Positions 1 to 11,400 of a DNA stretch of 64,000 nucleotides are shown here, one piece after another. The notes under the pieces were generated by a model. That model had not been told where the DNA came from, did no database searches, and saw only the letters and a list, made by a program, of their open reading frames with translations. Both the position numbers and the translations under genes were made by a program. Source of the stretch: Ligula intestinalis (Eukaryota; Platyhelminthes; Cestoda; Diphyllobothriidea; Diphyllobothriidae); NCBI GenBank assembly GCA_036362985.1, contig JAYGXS010000010.1, positions 13,466,434-13,530,433 of the forward strand, read 5' to 3'. Each line of letters begins with the position of its first letter. Position 1 is the first letter of the stretch.

Positions 1-2462
1 AAATGTCATTGGAGCTGAACTAGGTTCTGCGGAAATATTTCCCATGGACACTTCAGCTATTGAAATTAATCCCATATGACCTAGCAGCCATTTACAAATA
101 AGAGAAAGGTAGCTTTGAAATGCGCAGACGTAGAGGATTTAAACTGTTTAAACTATCTCGTCTGCACTTTTAACACGAAGCCTAAAAAATATTTGTGAGA
201 ACGACTAAGTTAAATTTTCCACACTAATTTCTGAGACATAAAAAATTAAATTTTAAATATTCGTGTCACGTCCAGGTCATTCTGATTAAGTGACCTTGGT
301 GAATTGAGTTATCTCGAATTAATAGATTCATTAGTCTCAAACGCCATTAAATAAGCATAACAAGCATGTAATTATTATCAAGCTGGCAGACGTACCCTGA
401 GCTTGATTCGCTGGTTCCCACACTTTGGCTCCATGTAACCTAATCAGAGGACTATCTACATACTCCAAATAGCGTTGTAGAGCCTGCAGAAGCATATCCG
501 AAGTGGCAGCCATCCTTTGGAAAACTGGAGCCCAGACTAGTTTGAAAGGATGCAGACATCGATCCGTAGCGTTTGAATCTGAGATATCGATTGGAGATTC
601 CCAGGACCGACCAATGGGCACGCGGTGATCCCGGCCTAGCACACGTGGTCGTGTTGGGCGTGAAAAACTGTGGCCATGGAGCCTTAGAAGTAAAAATGGC
701 TGCAATGCCTAAAATTCGCAAAATCAACCATTCTGTGTGTGCATGTCTCCTTTTACACCACTAAAATTAGGCATTGCACTGACAGTTAAACAGCACAGGT
801 GATAAGAAATAGGCATATTTCAGTATCACCTTTGGCATTATTTACCACAGCATTACCCCCAGCATTCGCTGTGTGTTTTGGAGTAGATAACCCAGTTTTG
901 GAATTTCCTGTGAAATTTGTCTCAAATTCGGAGTGGAACAGTGTTTTCAGGGACTTTAGACCCTTGACTACTTCTATTTCCCTCAGTTGAATCGTTTGCA
1001 GTAGCTTGGATTCATTTTGCAGCCACGCCTGAGCTCCCTGAGTCTAATTGTGAGCGACTTAATGCCCCGTATATTTTTTGCAAATACTTCCTTGTTGATA
1101 TCAACAAAACGCCTTTGAATGCCAAAGGGGACACTGGAGACCCTCATGGTGGCTGTGAAACATAAGAAGAGATGAAATACGATTCTCAATTTCATTTGTT
1201 CGCTTTCTTTCGACAGGCACCTTTCATCCAGTAAGGTTTGGTGAGAGCCACCCGTCACGTGCGCCTTCTCCGTTTGAGCTGCAATTTGCTGCATTTCTCA
1301 AAGTTAAATTTCATCAACCATTAACAGAGACCGCTAAGTCCTTCTCTTAAAGGACTTTCATTGTTGTTGCATTTGGCCGGTTGACCTTATCCGCGAATTC
1401 GTGGGTAAGCTTAGCATTGTGCATGGTTCAAACAGACTTCCATCGTGTTCACTTGATGCAATTGCAGACCGACCCTCAGTTTGTCAGTCGGCCACTCCAG
1501 AGCACAAAACAGACACAAGTCCGAGTTATCCTGTTAGTTGGCAACCAGCCAGGCTACGTTTTTAAGCCCACCGTGACAGCTTCAAGCGCGTCAAATCGTT
1601 TATAGTGAGGAAAGTGCACTGAGCAGTCGACTAAACATTTCCGGGCAGCAGTTACCGTCCAAGTCCGTCAGTGGCCTGATGCGGAGAAATGGCGCAGATC
1701 CTATTGACCTCGTCTGCGCGCGCCACATTCATGACTTGCTCCACCTCCCGTAACAGAAGTATCATTATTTTGCACATGAGGGTTTGAGCATCTCACATGC
1801 TTGAAAGTACCAGGTGTCAAGAAGGAGCAATTTCTGCTTACTTATTAGATCACCGGTCGGTCACTCTGCCTCTTGGACTGACTGCGCGGTCGGAGTATGA
1901 TTGTCAGTTTGCGACCGTCCAAACCACGGTTCTTAGCGATCAGTAATAGCCCCAGGCTCAAATCACCTATTCAACAGCGGAGCAGAGAATCATACTTCCG
2001 TCTTACGGAGGAGGTGTTCGTTGCAAAACAAGGTTATGCTGAAATCTGTTATATGAATGACAATTTTGACGACCAAACAAGTTTACGGTGCTTTGTGCTG
2101 GGACGCCTCATTGACTTGACTTGAAATACGGTCATCCACATACGCACCATAGCTGATTATTGACGGATAAAGAGTGTTTCTCATAGGAAGGAAGTGTGTG
2201 TTCTGCAAGTTTACATGATAGTGCGTTTCTGATGAACATACGATACACTCGATGAACACAAGAACTTCACTTTTGAAGTCATCCACGAGGATCACCTGGA
2301 GGCAACAGGACATACTGAGTGGCTATGAAATCACTCCACTGCAAACAGACTTCTACATCGATCACAAAAGTCAGGCAAAAACTCTCGTTCTCTACACTCA
2401 TTACCATTCAGGTAGTTCAAGGAAGATGTATGCAATACAAGCATTTTAATTTCCCTGTAATC
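1..2462. other. Left flank without a firm gene
   Basis: Mixed-composition sequence up to the LTR element. I recognise no protein domain, RNA gene or repeat here apart from the weak exon candidate at 396-705. The remaining open frames are short, mostly lack ATG starts, and show no conserved motif. Confidence 0.4.
396..705 (-). CDS. Possible internal exon, product unknown
   Basis: About 100 residues stay open on the minus strand, with a protein-like composition (for example SDMLLQALQRYLEYVDSP, then HGAKVWEP). The frame ends at a plausible 5' splice site, CAGG|GTACGT, with the last exon base at 396. Several AG dinucleotides near 690-720 could be the acceptor, none with a strong pyrimidine tract, so the right edge is uncertain. 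I do not recognise the family. There is no ATG near the start, so it would be an internal exon. It could equally be a chance frame, and no neighbour supports it. Confidence 0.25.
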
Positions 2463-2653
2463 TGTAGGATACGATATAGTCTATCCAAGAATCTGAGATA
2501 GGAGTATCCCAACGGTTACGAACTAGTAAATAAGAACAAAGTCGCTTGTGGGTAAATAAACAAGCTTGTTCAACGTGTTATTTAAAAGTTGTGTCAGTTC
2601 ATGCAAGGCATCTTTAACTAATTAAAACAAAGGGTCAGTTCAGTTTCACTACA
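2463..2653 (-). repeat. 3' LTR of the gypsy element
   Basis: 191 bp, identical to 6866-7056. It is preceded (element orientation) by the polypurine tract at 2654-2668 and followed by the AATC target duplication at 2459-2462. Confidence 0.95.
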
Positions 2654-2668
2654 ATACTCCCCCTCCTA
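2654..2668 (-). other. Polypurine tract of the gypsy element
   Basis: On the minus strand the bases just before the 3' LTR read AGGAGGGGGAGTAT, a purine-rich stretch in the right place to prime plus-strand DNA synthesis. Confidence 0.8.
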
Positions 2669-2721
2669 GGAGAACGGAGTTCAGAAAAAGAAAATGTTAA
2701 TGTGGGAATAATATGGGAGTG

Positions 2722-5700
2722 TTAAGCATATGTTACAAGTTGGTAACGGTCGGGGAAACGGACATGACGTCCGCTGCGTGTAAGGAGAGGGGGATTTGGG
2801 GTGGGGGAAAGCGCGGGGCTAGTACGTGTAAGTGGAGTCGTGGATAAAGGAGTTGGCAATGTGCCGGGTGGAGGTTGTTCGGTTGGGGCTGTCGAAGGAG
2901 AATCGGTATAAGCCGCCTTCAGACGATCGACTGAGACCACGTCAGTGCGGCCGCCCCGGGCAATCGTGAAATGCTTGTCCGTGCGAGATAGTACCTTATA
3001 TGGTCCGTCGTAGGGTTGTTGTAGTGGTCGGCGAACACTATCTACACGAACAAATACAAAGGCACATGTTAGTAAGTTAGGGTCGATGTATGACTTACTT
3101 GTTGAAGTACGCGGAGGAATTGCACGCAGATGAGACATGGCTTGGCGCAGCCTTTTCACGTAATCCGTGGAATCCAAATCGGCTGAGCTTTGAGAGTGCC
3201 CGAAAAAATCGCCAGGGATCCGTAGGGTAGTACCGTAAACAAGCTCGGCAGAGGAGCACTCCAAGTCAGGCTTGAGGGCAGTACGGATGCCAAGCATGAC
3301 CAAAGGTAGGTGCTCGCTCCAATGGGAAGGATTGTCGTGAGCTCGGAGCGAGGCTTTGAGTTGACGATGGAAACGTTCAACTAAGCCATTTGACGAGGGG
3401 TGGTAGGCTGTCGTTCGTATGCGGGAACATCCGAGTAAGTCGGTAAGGCCGTTAAAAAGTCTGGATTCGAACTGTTGGCCTCGATCGGTGGTAATAGTTG
3501 AGGGGACGCCATAATGTGAGATCCAGTGTTCCAAGAAGGCGTGAGCAACCGAATCTGCGGTTATATCAGTTATGGGAGTTGCAATGGGCCAACGAGTGAA
3601 TCGGTCAATGGCAGTAAGTAGATAGGTGCAACCACGCGATGTTGGCAAAGGACCTACCAAATCGATGTGGACATGTGCAAAACGTGCATCGGGTGCAAGA
3701 AATGTGCCAATTGGGGCTTTGTTGTGTCGCCCGACCTTGGCCTTCTGACAAGCCAAACATGAACGGGTCCACTGGCGGATATCAGTGTTCATGCTTGGCC
3801 AAACGAAACGCTCGCTCACCAGGCGCTGGGTACTGCGGATGCCAGGATGAGCAAGATTGTGCAATGCAGTAAAAACGTCTCGTCTCATCTCGCTTGGCAC
3901 TACAGGTCGGGAGGCACCGCGCGATACGTCACATAAGATTGTACCGGGGTTGGTGGATAAAGGAATAGCTTCGAGTTGAAGACTACTATGCTCAAGGCTT
4001 TCAGTGAAGGACGGCTGGTTTTGCAGTTCTGCCATACGCTCCAATTCGATAGAAGGCTGAGTGATGGCATTAATTCCAGGTCGAGAAAGACAGTCAGCAA
4101 CTTGATTATAAAGGCCCTTAAGGAATCTAATATCTGTGGTATACTGAGAAATAAAGTCAAGATGGCGGGCCTCACGGGGTGAATACTTGTCAGAGGAAGT
4201 GAAAAGGGCATAAGTAAGAGGTTTGTGGTCTGTGTAGATACAAAAATCTCTACCCTCAATAAAGTTGCGGAAATGTTTAATGGCTAAATAAATGGCAAGG
4301 AGTTCTCTACCAAAAGTGCTATAGCGAGTTTGTGTTGGTGTCAGTTTGGAAGAGTAGAAAGCCAAGGGCTGGATGCCCGTGGATGTCTGTTGTTGAAGGA
4401 CGGCACCTATAGCGCAATTTGAGGCATCAGCAACAATGGAGAGTGGTGCATCAGGTATAGGGTGAACGAGCGCAGTTGTATCTGCCAAAACCTTTCTGAC
4501 ACGATTGAAAGCGTCGATTGCTGTGTCAGGAAAAGAAAAATCGCTGTTGCTTCCGCGTAAAAGGTTAGTAAGTGGTAACATCAATTCAGCGCAATGCGGG
4601 ATGAAACGTCGATAGAAATTGACAAGGCCTATAAAACGGCGCAGTTGTTGAAAAGAAGTGGGAGCAGGGAACTCGCGAATAGCTGAAACTTTGGCATCTA
4701 TAGGATGACAACCAAAAGCATCTACGCGATGTCCTAGGAAAAACAGTGACGGTACACCGAAAACGCATTTAGATGCGTTAATGAAAACACCAAATTGGCT
4801 AAATCGCTCAAAAATTAGGCGGAGATGTTGAAGGTGTTCATTTTCGTTGGAACTTGCTACCAGAACATCATCGACATACACAAAAACGAAAGGTAAATCG
4901 CGGAGGACTTCGTAGATGAAACGCTGAAAAGTTTGAGCAGAGTTACGTAGTCCAAAGGGCATCCTAACAAACTCGAACAGACCAAACGGTGTAGTAATCG
5001 CTGTTTTCGAAATGTCTTCTGGAGCAACGGGTATTTGATGGAAGGCTTTTACTAAGTCAATACTGGAAAACACTGTTGCTCCTGCTAGGCTAGATGAAAA
5101 GTCGTACAAATGGGGCAGGGGGTAGCGGTCCGGTACAGTGCAAGTGTTCAATCGTCGATAATCTCCGCAGGGGCGCCAGTCAACGAGAGACTTTTTACAC
5201 ACCATATGTAAAGGTGCAGCCCATGGACTAGTGGAAGGCCTTACTATGCCAAGCTCCATCATGTGACTGAATTCGGCCTTAGCGATAGCTAACTTGTCGG
5301 CGGCTAAGCGGCGAGGACGACTAAACACAGGTGGTCCGGAAGTAGAAATATAGTGGACAACAGAATGCTTAATGGGTTGGTTAAATTGTGAGGGTCGTGC
5401 GATAGAAGAAAATTCAGAAAGTAACCGATGATAGGGAGAAGACGAAGGGATTGCTGAAATGCGTGGACTAGGGGATGAAAGGGTACGAGTAGAACATTTG
5501 CAGAATAAAGATGTCTTAGGGTCAACTAGTTTATGGGATTTGGTGTCAACGAGGAGACCGAAAAAAGACAAAAAATCAGCGCCTAGAATGGCGGTGTGAA
5601 CGTCTGCGATAGTAAATATCCACCGAAATGAACGTCGTAGACCCAACTCTAGAGTGAGAGATCGTTGACCAAACGTTTTAATTGGAGTACTGTTAGCTGC

Positions 5701-6702
5701 TTGAAGGAAAAATGAAGAGTTTGGTGACTTACGGTCAGTCGAAGTAGGTGGGATAAGGGAAATTTCTGAGCCCGTATCGACGAGGAAGTTACGGCAGGAA
5801 CTCCTGTCGTAGATGTGGAGTAGGCGACTGGGGAAAGGTGGGCCGACCACGTTTGTCACCCTTACTGGCCGGCGGCGAAGTTTTCCGATGCCGACTTCTT
5901 GTGCCTGCACGGGGATCGACACTGAAGGGGCATTTGGACCATAATTGTGGTGATACCAACAAAGACCATCAGTTGAAATTTTGTTGGGAGTGGGAGATCT
6001 TGGGCGACGAAAAGTCGACGGACTACGAGGGTTGTAAACACGGGTGGCCTGGAGCTGGGAAACTTCGAGAGTGAGGGCATCCAGGCGTCGGACGACATCT
6101 GCGATAGAAGGTGTCATTACGGCTCGAGTAGTAACATTCACCGAGACGGGTGGTTGATAGTACTCGAGAATCCGGTCGGCTGTCTCAGCCAGCGTTTGAA
6201 CTGACGAGGAAGGAATATTGGGTGCAAGAATAGCTTGCACGGATGAGGGCAGCCGCTGGAGGAAAAGTTGTTTGAACATTGTGCCATCCAGCTGTTGTCC
6301 CTCAGCTAGCTGCTCCAGGCGCCGAAGGAGCTGGGTTGGCTTCCTGTCACCAAGGTCCTCCTCGGAAATTAAACGCTGAAGGCGTTTTTGTGTGGATAAA
6401 GATACTCGAGAGATGAGGGCCTCCTTGAGTGTGGTATAGGTAGTCTCAGTGAGCGGGCTGTCTATGATATCACGGAGATCTGTTGCAATCTCCAGTGGCA
6501 ATGCGGCCACCAGATAATGAAATTTGGTCTCTTCCTTCGTGATTTGCCGCAGAGCGAAACGGGATTCGACTGTTCGCAGCCAAAGGGCTATGTCACTCAG
6601 CCAGCAAGTCGGTAAGTCGAATGTGTGGACGCCGCTAACACCCTGACCGTCAGTCATGATGTCAAAGGTCACAAAATGTGCGGGCGAGACAGGATTAGTC
6701 AC
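2722..6702 (-). CDS. gag-pol: Gag-Pol polyprotein of gypsy element
   Basis: 1326 residues from an ATG at 6702, no stop or frameshift. Gag occupies about residues 1-270 and ends in a zinc-knuckle-like CWYHH (C248, H251). The aspartic protease has DTGS at 309-312. RT shows D549 and the catalytic YVDD at 609-612. RNase H keeps D759, E800, D825 and D870. Integrase has an HHCC finger (H948, H952, C982, C985) and a D1014-D1073-E1109 triad with the classic 35-residue second spacing, then a GPY/F-type module (GPY at 1233-1235). All key enzymatic residues I can check are present, so the enzymes look functional. Oddity: the Gag motif expected as C-x2-H-x9-C-x3-C has valine at both last cysteine positions (V261, V265). 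The product would form particles, reverse-transcribe the RNA and integrate the copy. Confidence 0.96.
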   Translation of the reverse strand: MTNPVSPAHFVTFDIMTDGQGVSGVHTFDLPTCWLSDIALWLRTVESRFALRQITKEETKFHYLVAALPLEIATDLRDIIDSPLTETTYTTLKEALISRVSLSTQKRLQRLISEEDLGDRKPTQLLRRLEQLAEGQQLDGTMFKQLFLQRLPSSVQAILAPNIPSSSVQTLAETADRILEYYQPPVSVNVTTRAVMTPSIADVVRRLDALTLEVSQLQATRVYNPRSPSTFRRPRSPTPNKISTDGLCWYHHNYGPNAPSVSIPVQAQEVGIGKLRRRPVRVTNVVGPPFPSRLLHIYDRSSCRNFLVDTGSEISLIPPTSTDRKSPNSSFFLQAANSTPIKTFGQRSLTLELGLRRSFRWIFTIADVHTAILGADFLSFFGLLVDTKSHKLVDPKTSLFCKCSTRTLSSPSPRISAIPSSSPYHRLLSEFSSIARPSQFNQPIKHSVVHYISTSGPPVFSRPRRLAADKLAIAKAEFSHMMELGIVRPSTSPWAAPLHMVCKKSLVDWRPCGDYRRLNTCTVPDRYPLPHLYDFSSSLAGATVFSSIDLVKAFHQIPVAPEDISKTAITTPFGLFEFVRMPFGLRNSAQTFQRFIYEVLRDLPFVFVYVDDVLVASSNENEHLQHLRLIFERFSQFGVFINASKCVFGVPSLFFLGHRVDAFGCHPIDAKVSAIREFPAPTSFQQLRRFIGLVNFYRRFIPHCAELMLPLTNLLRGSNSDFSFPDTAIDAFNRVRKVLADTTALVHPIPDAPLSIVADASNCAIGAVLQQQTSTGIQPLAFYSSKLTPTQTRYSTFGRELLAIYLAIKHFRNFIEGRDFCIYTDHKPLTYALFTSSDKYSPREARHLDFISQYTTDIRFLKGLYNQVADCLSRPGINAITQPSIELERMAELQNQPSFTESLEHSSLQLEAIPLSTNPGTILCDVSRGASRPVVPSEMRRDVFTALHNLAHPGIRSTQRLVSERFVWPSMNTDIRQWTRSCLACQKAKVGRHNKAPIGTFLAPDARFAHVHIDLVGPLPTSRGCTYLLTAIDRFTRWPIATPITDITADSVAHAFLEHWISHYGVPSTITTDRGQQFESRLFNGLTDLLGCSRIRTTAYHPSSNGLVERFHRQLKASLRAHDNPSHWSEHLPLVMLGIRTALKPDLECSSAELVYGTTLRIPGDFFGHSQSSADLDSTDYVKRLRQAMSHLRAIPPRTSTSKSYIDPNLLTCAFVFVRVDSVRRPLQQPYDGPYKVLSRTDKHFTIARGGRTDVVSVDRLKAAYTDSPSTAPTEQPPPGTLPTPLSTTPLTRTSPALSPTPNPPLLTRSGRHVRFPDRYQLVTYA

Positions 6703-6852
6703 TGGAATGATGGGGGTAGGAAAATAAACGCAGTCTGCCTATTGGTTAACAATCCGAGGTGTGAATTCAGAAATCGGCGGACGCACTTTGCGGCGAGAAA
6801 ATGAGGGCGAAACAGTGTAGTAATTGTTAGCAATTGAAAGTGCAATTATAAA

Positions 6853-6864
6853 TCGGGGTCACCA
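6853..6864 (-). other. Primer-binding site of the gypsy element
   Basis: Reading the minus strand, one base after the 5' LTR comes TGGTGACCCCGA. This is the form of a primer-binding site complementary to the 3' end of a tRNA (it begins TGG for the CCA end). From memory it matches the tRNA-Trp type reported for CsRn1-group elements; the tRNA identity needs a tRNA comparison. Confidence 0.8.
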
Positions 6865-6865
6865 A

Positions 6866-7056
6866 TGTAGGATACGATATAGTCTATCCAAGAATCTGAG
6901 ATAGGAGTATCCCAACGGTTACGAACTAGTAAATAAGAACAAAGTCGCTTGTGGGTAAATAAACAAGCTTGTTCAACGTGTTATTTAAAAGTTGTGTCAG
7001 TTCATGCAAGGCATCTTTAACTAATTAAAACAAAGGGTCAGTTCAGTTTCACTACA
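6866..7056 (-). repeat. 5' LTR of the gypsy element
   Basis: 191 bp, the same at every base as the copy at 2463-2653. Termini are TGTAG...CTACA. In the element's orientation this is the upstream LTR and should hold the promoter. It is very short for an LTR, and I could not assign a clear TATA box within it. Confidence 0.95.
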
Positions 7057-7060
7057 AATC

Positions 7061-8374
7061 TACCACCACTTAGATGGGACATTCACGGCCATAAACACAA
7101 ACTGTAATCTATCCTGATCCAGTGTCCGTCAGAGAATCCTGTTATCTCAAATATCGGAATGGATAGACGCTACAGTTTGACTACCTTCGCGTTGGATGAT
7201 CAGACAGATGCTGATGCACGCTGAATACTGTAGCGGTGTATGTCGTATCTGGATAAGAAAGAAGACGTGTCGAGCACCGGACATGATCCGGTATGTCGCA
7301 TTTGTACTCACATTACTAAAAGCCGAATCCTCGATGGTGGGTAAAAACCCGAAAGCACCTGTGGGAAGGATTTATTGTGTACAGAACTCCCAGTTGCTGT
7401 CTCAGATGGCAGTGGCCACTGGCGAAGCTAGACCCAGTACTTACTGCGCCCATACAAGCCTGAGGGAGATTAAGACAGTGATGGCAGCTGCCTAAGAAGA
7501 GCAGGTTAAAGTCTTATCCAATTGGTGCGTCGGATATTACCGTGGGGATGTCGTATCTGGTGGCGTAGGCTGTATCGGCTGAGGGTGGGTCATGTTTAAT
7601 TGGCACCTGGGCGGCCGTGACTATCTGGACGCAAGTGTGTGTGTCCGACTAGAAGTCGATCAAGTGTCTGCAAATCAGCGCGTCTGGGAGCGCTGACTGT
7701 GATAATGGGTGACCTTGATCTTGAACAAGGGAGCCGGGAACAGCAATTTGGGCGCCGGCTACAATACTATGCGGAGGTCTCTACCCAGGGCATTAAACCT
7801 GCTGACCTGAGCAAGCTTTCACCCTGTGCGATCTAGTCGGTCACAGTTATCGTGAAGTGTTTCTGATTTCTTCGCCAAAGTTGGTCACAGCCATGCCCAC
7901 TATTTGACTCATTGTCATTACTTAATTTCCACTGTTGCCTCCGCCTCCAAACAGCTGGATCAGAAATAGAACATTAATGTTAATTCCAGCTATCATTGTT
8001 TTACCATCATCAACATGAAATTTATCCCCAGTACGCGCACTCGTAATGTTAATTGCCGTTGTCGACACCGTTGGAAACTGTCAGGCCCCTACACCGTAGT
8101 TTTAGAAGTGGACGAAGTTAGCGAACCCTAGTGTGCAGGATCTTCAAGAATCCATGTCCAAGGAGCATACCCGCTGGTGCATATAGTGCAGTGCGCTTTT
8201 GCTCGGATGTGAGGTGAACCGGCAGTGGCATTTGACTTATACAGAAGATCTTCGGGTGTGGCCCCTCATCGATGTTATCTGACTTGAGGATAGAATACGA
8301 TTGTTCCCTTTTGCCCTGACTTCGAACTCTTGCAGAGAAATCGTGAAGTTCTACTGCTTAAATATTAGTTGTAT
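7061..8374. other. Unrecognised, partly GC-richer stretch
   Basis: No gene or repeat recognised. Between about 7200 and 7860 base composition is more GC-rich than the surroundings and the longest frame is about 100 residues, with no motif. It may be an old mobile-element relic, but I cannot name it. Confidence 0.3.
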
Positions 8375-8474
8375 NNNNNNNNNNNNNNNNNNNNNNNNNN
8401 NNNNNNNNNNNNNNNNNNNNNNNNNNNNNNNNNNNNNNNNNNNNNNNNNNNNNNNNNNNNNNNNNNNNNNNNNN
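8375..8474. other. Assembly gap (100 N)
   Basis: Exactly 100 Ns, the usual placeholder length for a scaffold gap of unknown size. Sequence either side is AT-rich and not obviously related. Confidence 0.99.
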
Positions 8475-11400
8475 AAGTTTACCTCTTAGAAATTGCGTTG
8501 ATTAGATATTCGGCTGACGAAATTTTGCGTATATTAACTTTTTCCAGCGTAATGTCACAATGAAATTTGATACTTGTGAGAAATTCTTTAAGTTTCCTGA
8601 AGATAAACGATTCAATTTGACTGAAGATGAAAGAATTTTCTTTTGTCTTAATAATGGATTACCTTCCGCATGACTAGATTTATTCCACATTCAGTTATAA
8701 ACTGGCGAATTCAAAAGCAAAGTGGCCATATACATTGCCATTTTTTGCACTACTTATTATTCTTTCGTCTGTTCTGTTTCTAAATAAAACAAAAGGGGAA
8801 CGTAAAATATACAAAAAACTATATTTCTTCAATAAGGCCTTCTTTGTTTTAAATTTGCGAGAAAATGTTAGACATTTGGTTTTTATTGAATGACTTTCGA
8901 GGTTCATTTAAGCATTCAAACAAATAGTCTTCTTTTACTGTATTTTGTGCAAAAAGACTTCACAGAAAAGCTAAACATAATGTTTAAAATACAAATCTTT
9001 AATGTAACTGCAAACAAATTTGGTCCGTTTTATTTGGCTTTACTTCAATCTGAACAATTTTGAATAAAATTTCCCAGTTCTGGAAGGGATATTTTCTTTA
9101 CCTTTATTACTTATTTTGCAGTAACTTCTTAGTATTATCCATATTAAAATGTTGTTTGGTTCTCTTTTGTGTAATAGCATAGGAAATTTCTTCCATATGA
9201 GACTACTCCTTATTTCTCCAAAACTAATGGCAATTTCTCTTAATAAACTAAAGTGACGATTTAACTAAGTAAAAGGCTGTCGCAGAATTCAATAAACTGA
9301 ATGAATCAAAATATTGTTACTAAATGTACGCAAAATCACCAGGTTAAATTGTATTAAGAAAGTTGCATGGTCCTTGGCGACTACTGTATTGCTTTGGGGG
9401 TCCAGTTTGCAGGCCGTATAGCAACTGCGAACCGCGACATCCACCCCCTGCGACACCTTGTGAGGGCACTAGCAAAGCAGACTCAGTACTGAGGTAAAAT
9501 AATAGCAGCACGCATAATGGTGCTATGTATGAGCGGCCAGCAGGAGGGAAAAGTATGGTGGGCAGAGTATATCATGTCCGCAGTCGACTTCTTCCATTTA
9601 AATACTGGTAAACAATATAAAAAATAATGGTGAACCAAGAGAGGCAGCAAAATATCTCTATGGTGAAAGTGAGCGCAGAGTGCAAGGTGCCCCTACCTTC
9701 CAAAATACTGTTTCAAGAAAAGATATGAATGAGTAGGGTAGGTGGATACTATGCTAGCAGTTCAGAATTTGGTACTCTTGCAAGTGCAACTTCGTATGAG
9801 AGCTCCAGACGAGCGTCAATGATCGTGATGCCTCGATATTTCTAGATCCAGAATGGAATTCTGATGATGATCAGCAGCAATTGATACGGAAACGATATGC
9901 TCCATCCGGGTTCGCACGATTGTGATTATTTGACTGAAGGCTTGGTAAGGGAGCCATTTTGGTTCGTGGGGACACAATTCAAAGAAAGATTAGTTGGAGA
10001 GGGTCTCCTAAATTCCAAATGGTTCTTCCGCCGAGTTGAAGATAAAACTACCCAAAAAATAAGTGCTAAGACAATCTGAAGGCTTTACTAAGCTCATTAT
10101 GGCTTACAACTACTGATAGATGTTCATTAGGAGTAGAAGTGAATTCGTTTAGAAAATATATTTGACAAGAGCTATCTGGCAAATAGTCATGCTGAGACAT
10201 GCTAGGAATTTAATTGATTTTGCGAAGTCTGCTATTTTTAGTGGTTTCGTTAGCGAATTCGTTTTATTCGAGCCACGATAATTTATATAATTCCGATTAG
10301 ATACAGAAATCATATCTGAATCTTTCCAGTTATCCAGAAATAAACCATTTTTGAAATAAAGTGTGAAAAATTTGTTAAGAAAGTGGGAAAATGCCTTAGC
10401 AGTTTAATCATTATTTTGTGAGTGTGGTCAGTTCCGACGAACAACGAACAACTAGGCCAGCCTCTCTTTTTTGAGTATTTGTAGGTACACATTAATTGTT
10501 GTTTCCCCAGGTCACCTTCAGACGTGAGAAACTGTACAATAAGCAGTTGTACAAAGCGTAATAACACCCTCACTTTTCATACAAAACTCAATGCTAATTT
10601 AGTATGAGGATTTATTTGTGGCTACCATTTGTGTCGGCCTGCAGCCATTCTCTCTCGTCTCTACCACTTTCCCATGAGAATCTTATACACGACATCCTAG
10701 TAAATGTGCCGATTGTTGCACCTGCCACAAGAGTGCGTGGCCTCAAGTCACTGTCAGGCCGTTCTGAATGGGAAAACTCCGATTATGTGAAATTTGTCCC
10801 AGTGTAGCCAAATCGACGTCTGAGACGCCACAGTATGTAGGTCATCTTGGGTTAGCCCTGCGCAGACTGAGACATATGGCGGCCATGCCGAACGCCAACA
10901 AGTCACGGCAAAATGTCGGTCAAAGTAGAAGTTAAGTCATGGGGGTGGGGGTGGTGGTTGAGGTCGAAGACTTGATGCGAAGGGATTTTTTCACTCACAA
11001 TGTCCCCTGCGTTGATGAAGTTGTCACTCAGAGCCCTCTACAAACTCAGTGCGTGGGTGATTTAACGCACGGTTGGGGTTGCTTATTTTGTTCAATGAGT
11101 TGACTTGAGGTGTAAAATACTGTTTACTAAAAATGAGTTCGGTTGAAGTCAGTATACTGGGGGCAAAATGGGTAAATCCAACGTTTGTTGATATCCAAGG
11201 AAGTTCCTACGCCAGTAAACGCCGCGGAAAAAACCTTTGCTTTTGTATGTGGTACTATAAACGAACATTAATAAGAAGCGGAGACGTTTTAATTATATAT
11301 GTTCAGAGAACAGACAATCTTGTTTTGTGTTCATGAAATTGAGGTATGTGCAACTACGAGATAGTCCATTATTTTGGAAAAAACAGCAAAAGAAGTTTCA

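Larger units (their letters stand above)
2463..7056 (-). mobile_element. Complete Ty3/gypsy LTR retrotransposon, CsRn1-like
   Basis: A 4594-bp element read on the minus strand. It is bounded by two identical 191-bp LTRs that start TGTAG and end CTACA, and flanked by the 4-bp target duplication AATC (2459-2462 and 7057-7060). Inside are a primer-binding site next to the 5' LTR, a polypurine tract next to the 3' LTR, and one uninterrupted Gag-Pol frame. The order protease, RT, RNase H, integrase is that of Ty3/gypsy. The single fused Gag-Pol frame, the CWYH start of the Gag zinc motif and a primer site of the tRNA-Trp type (as I recall it for CsRn1 of Clonorchis) place it with the CsRn1 group of flatworm elements. 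Identical LTRs and an intact frame point to very recent insertion and possible activity. Confidence 0.96.
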
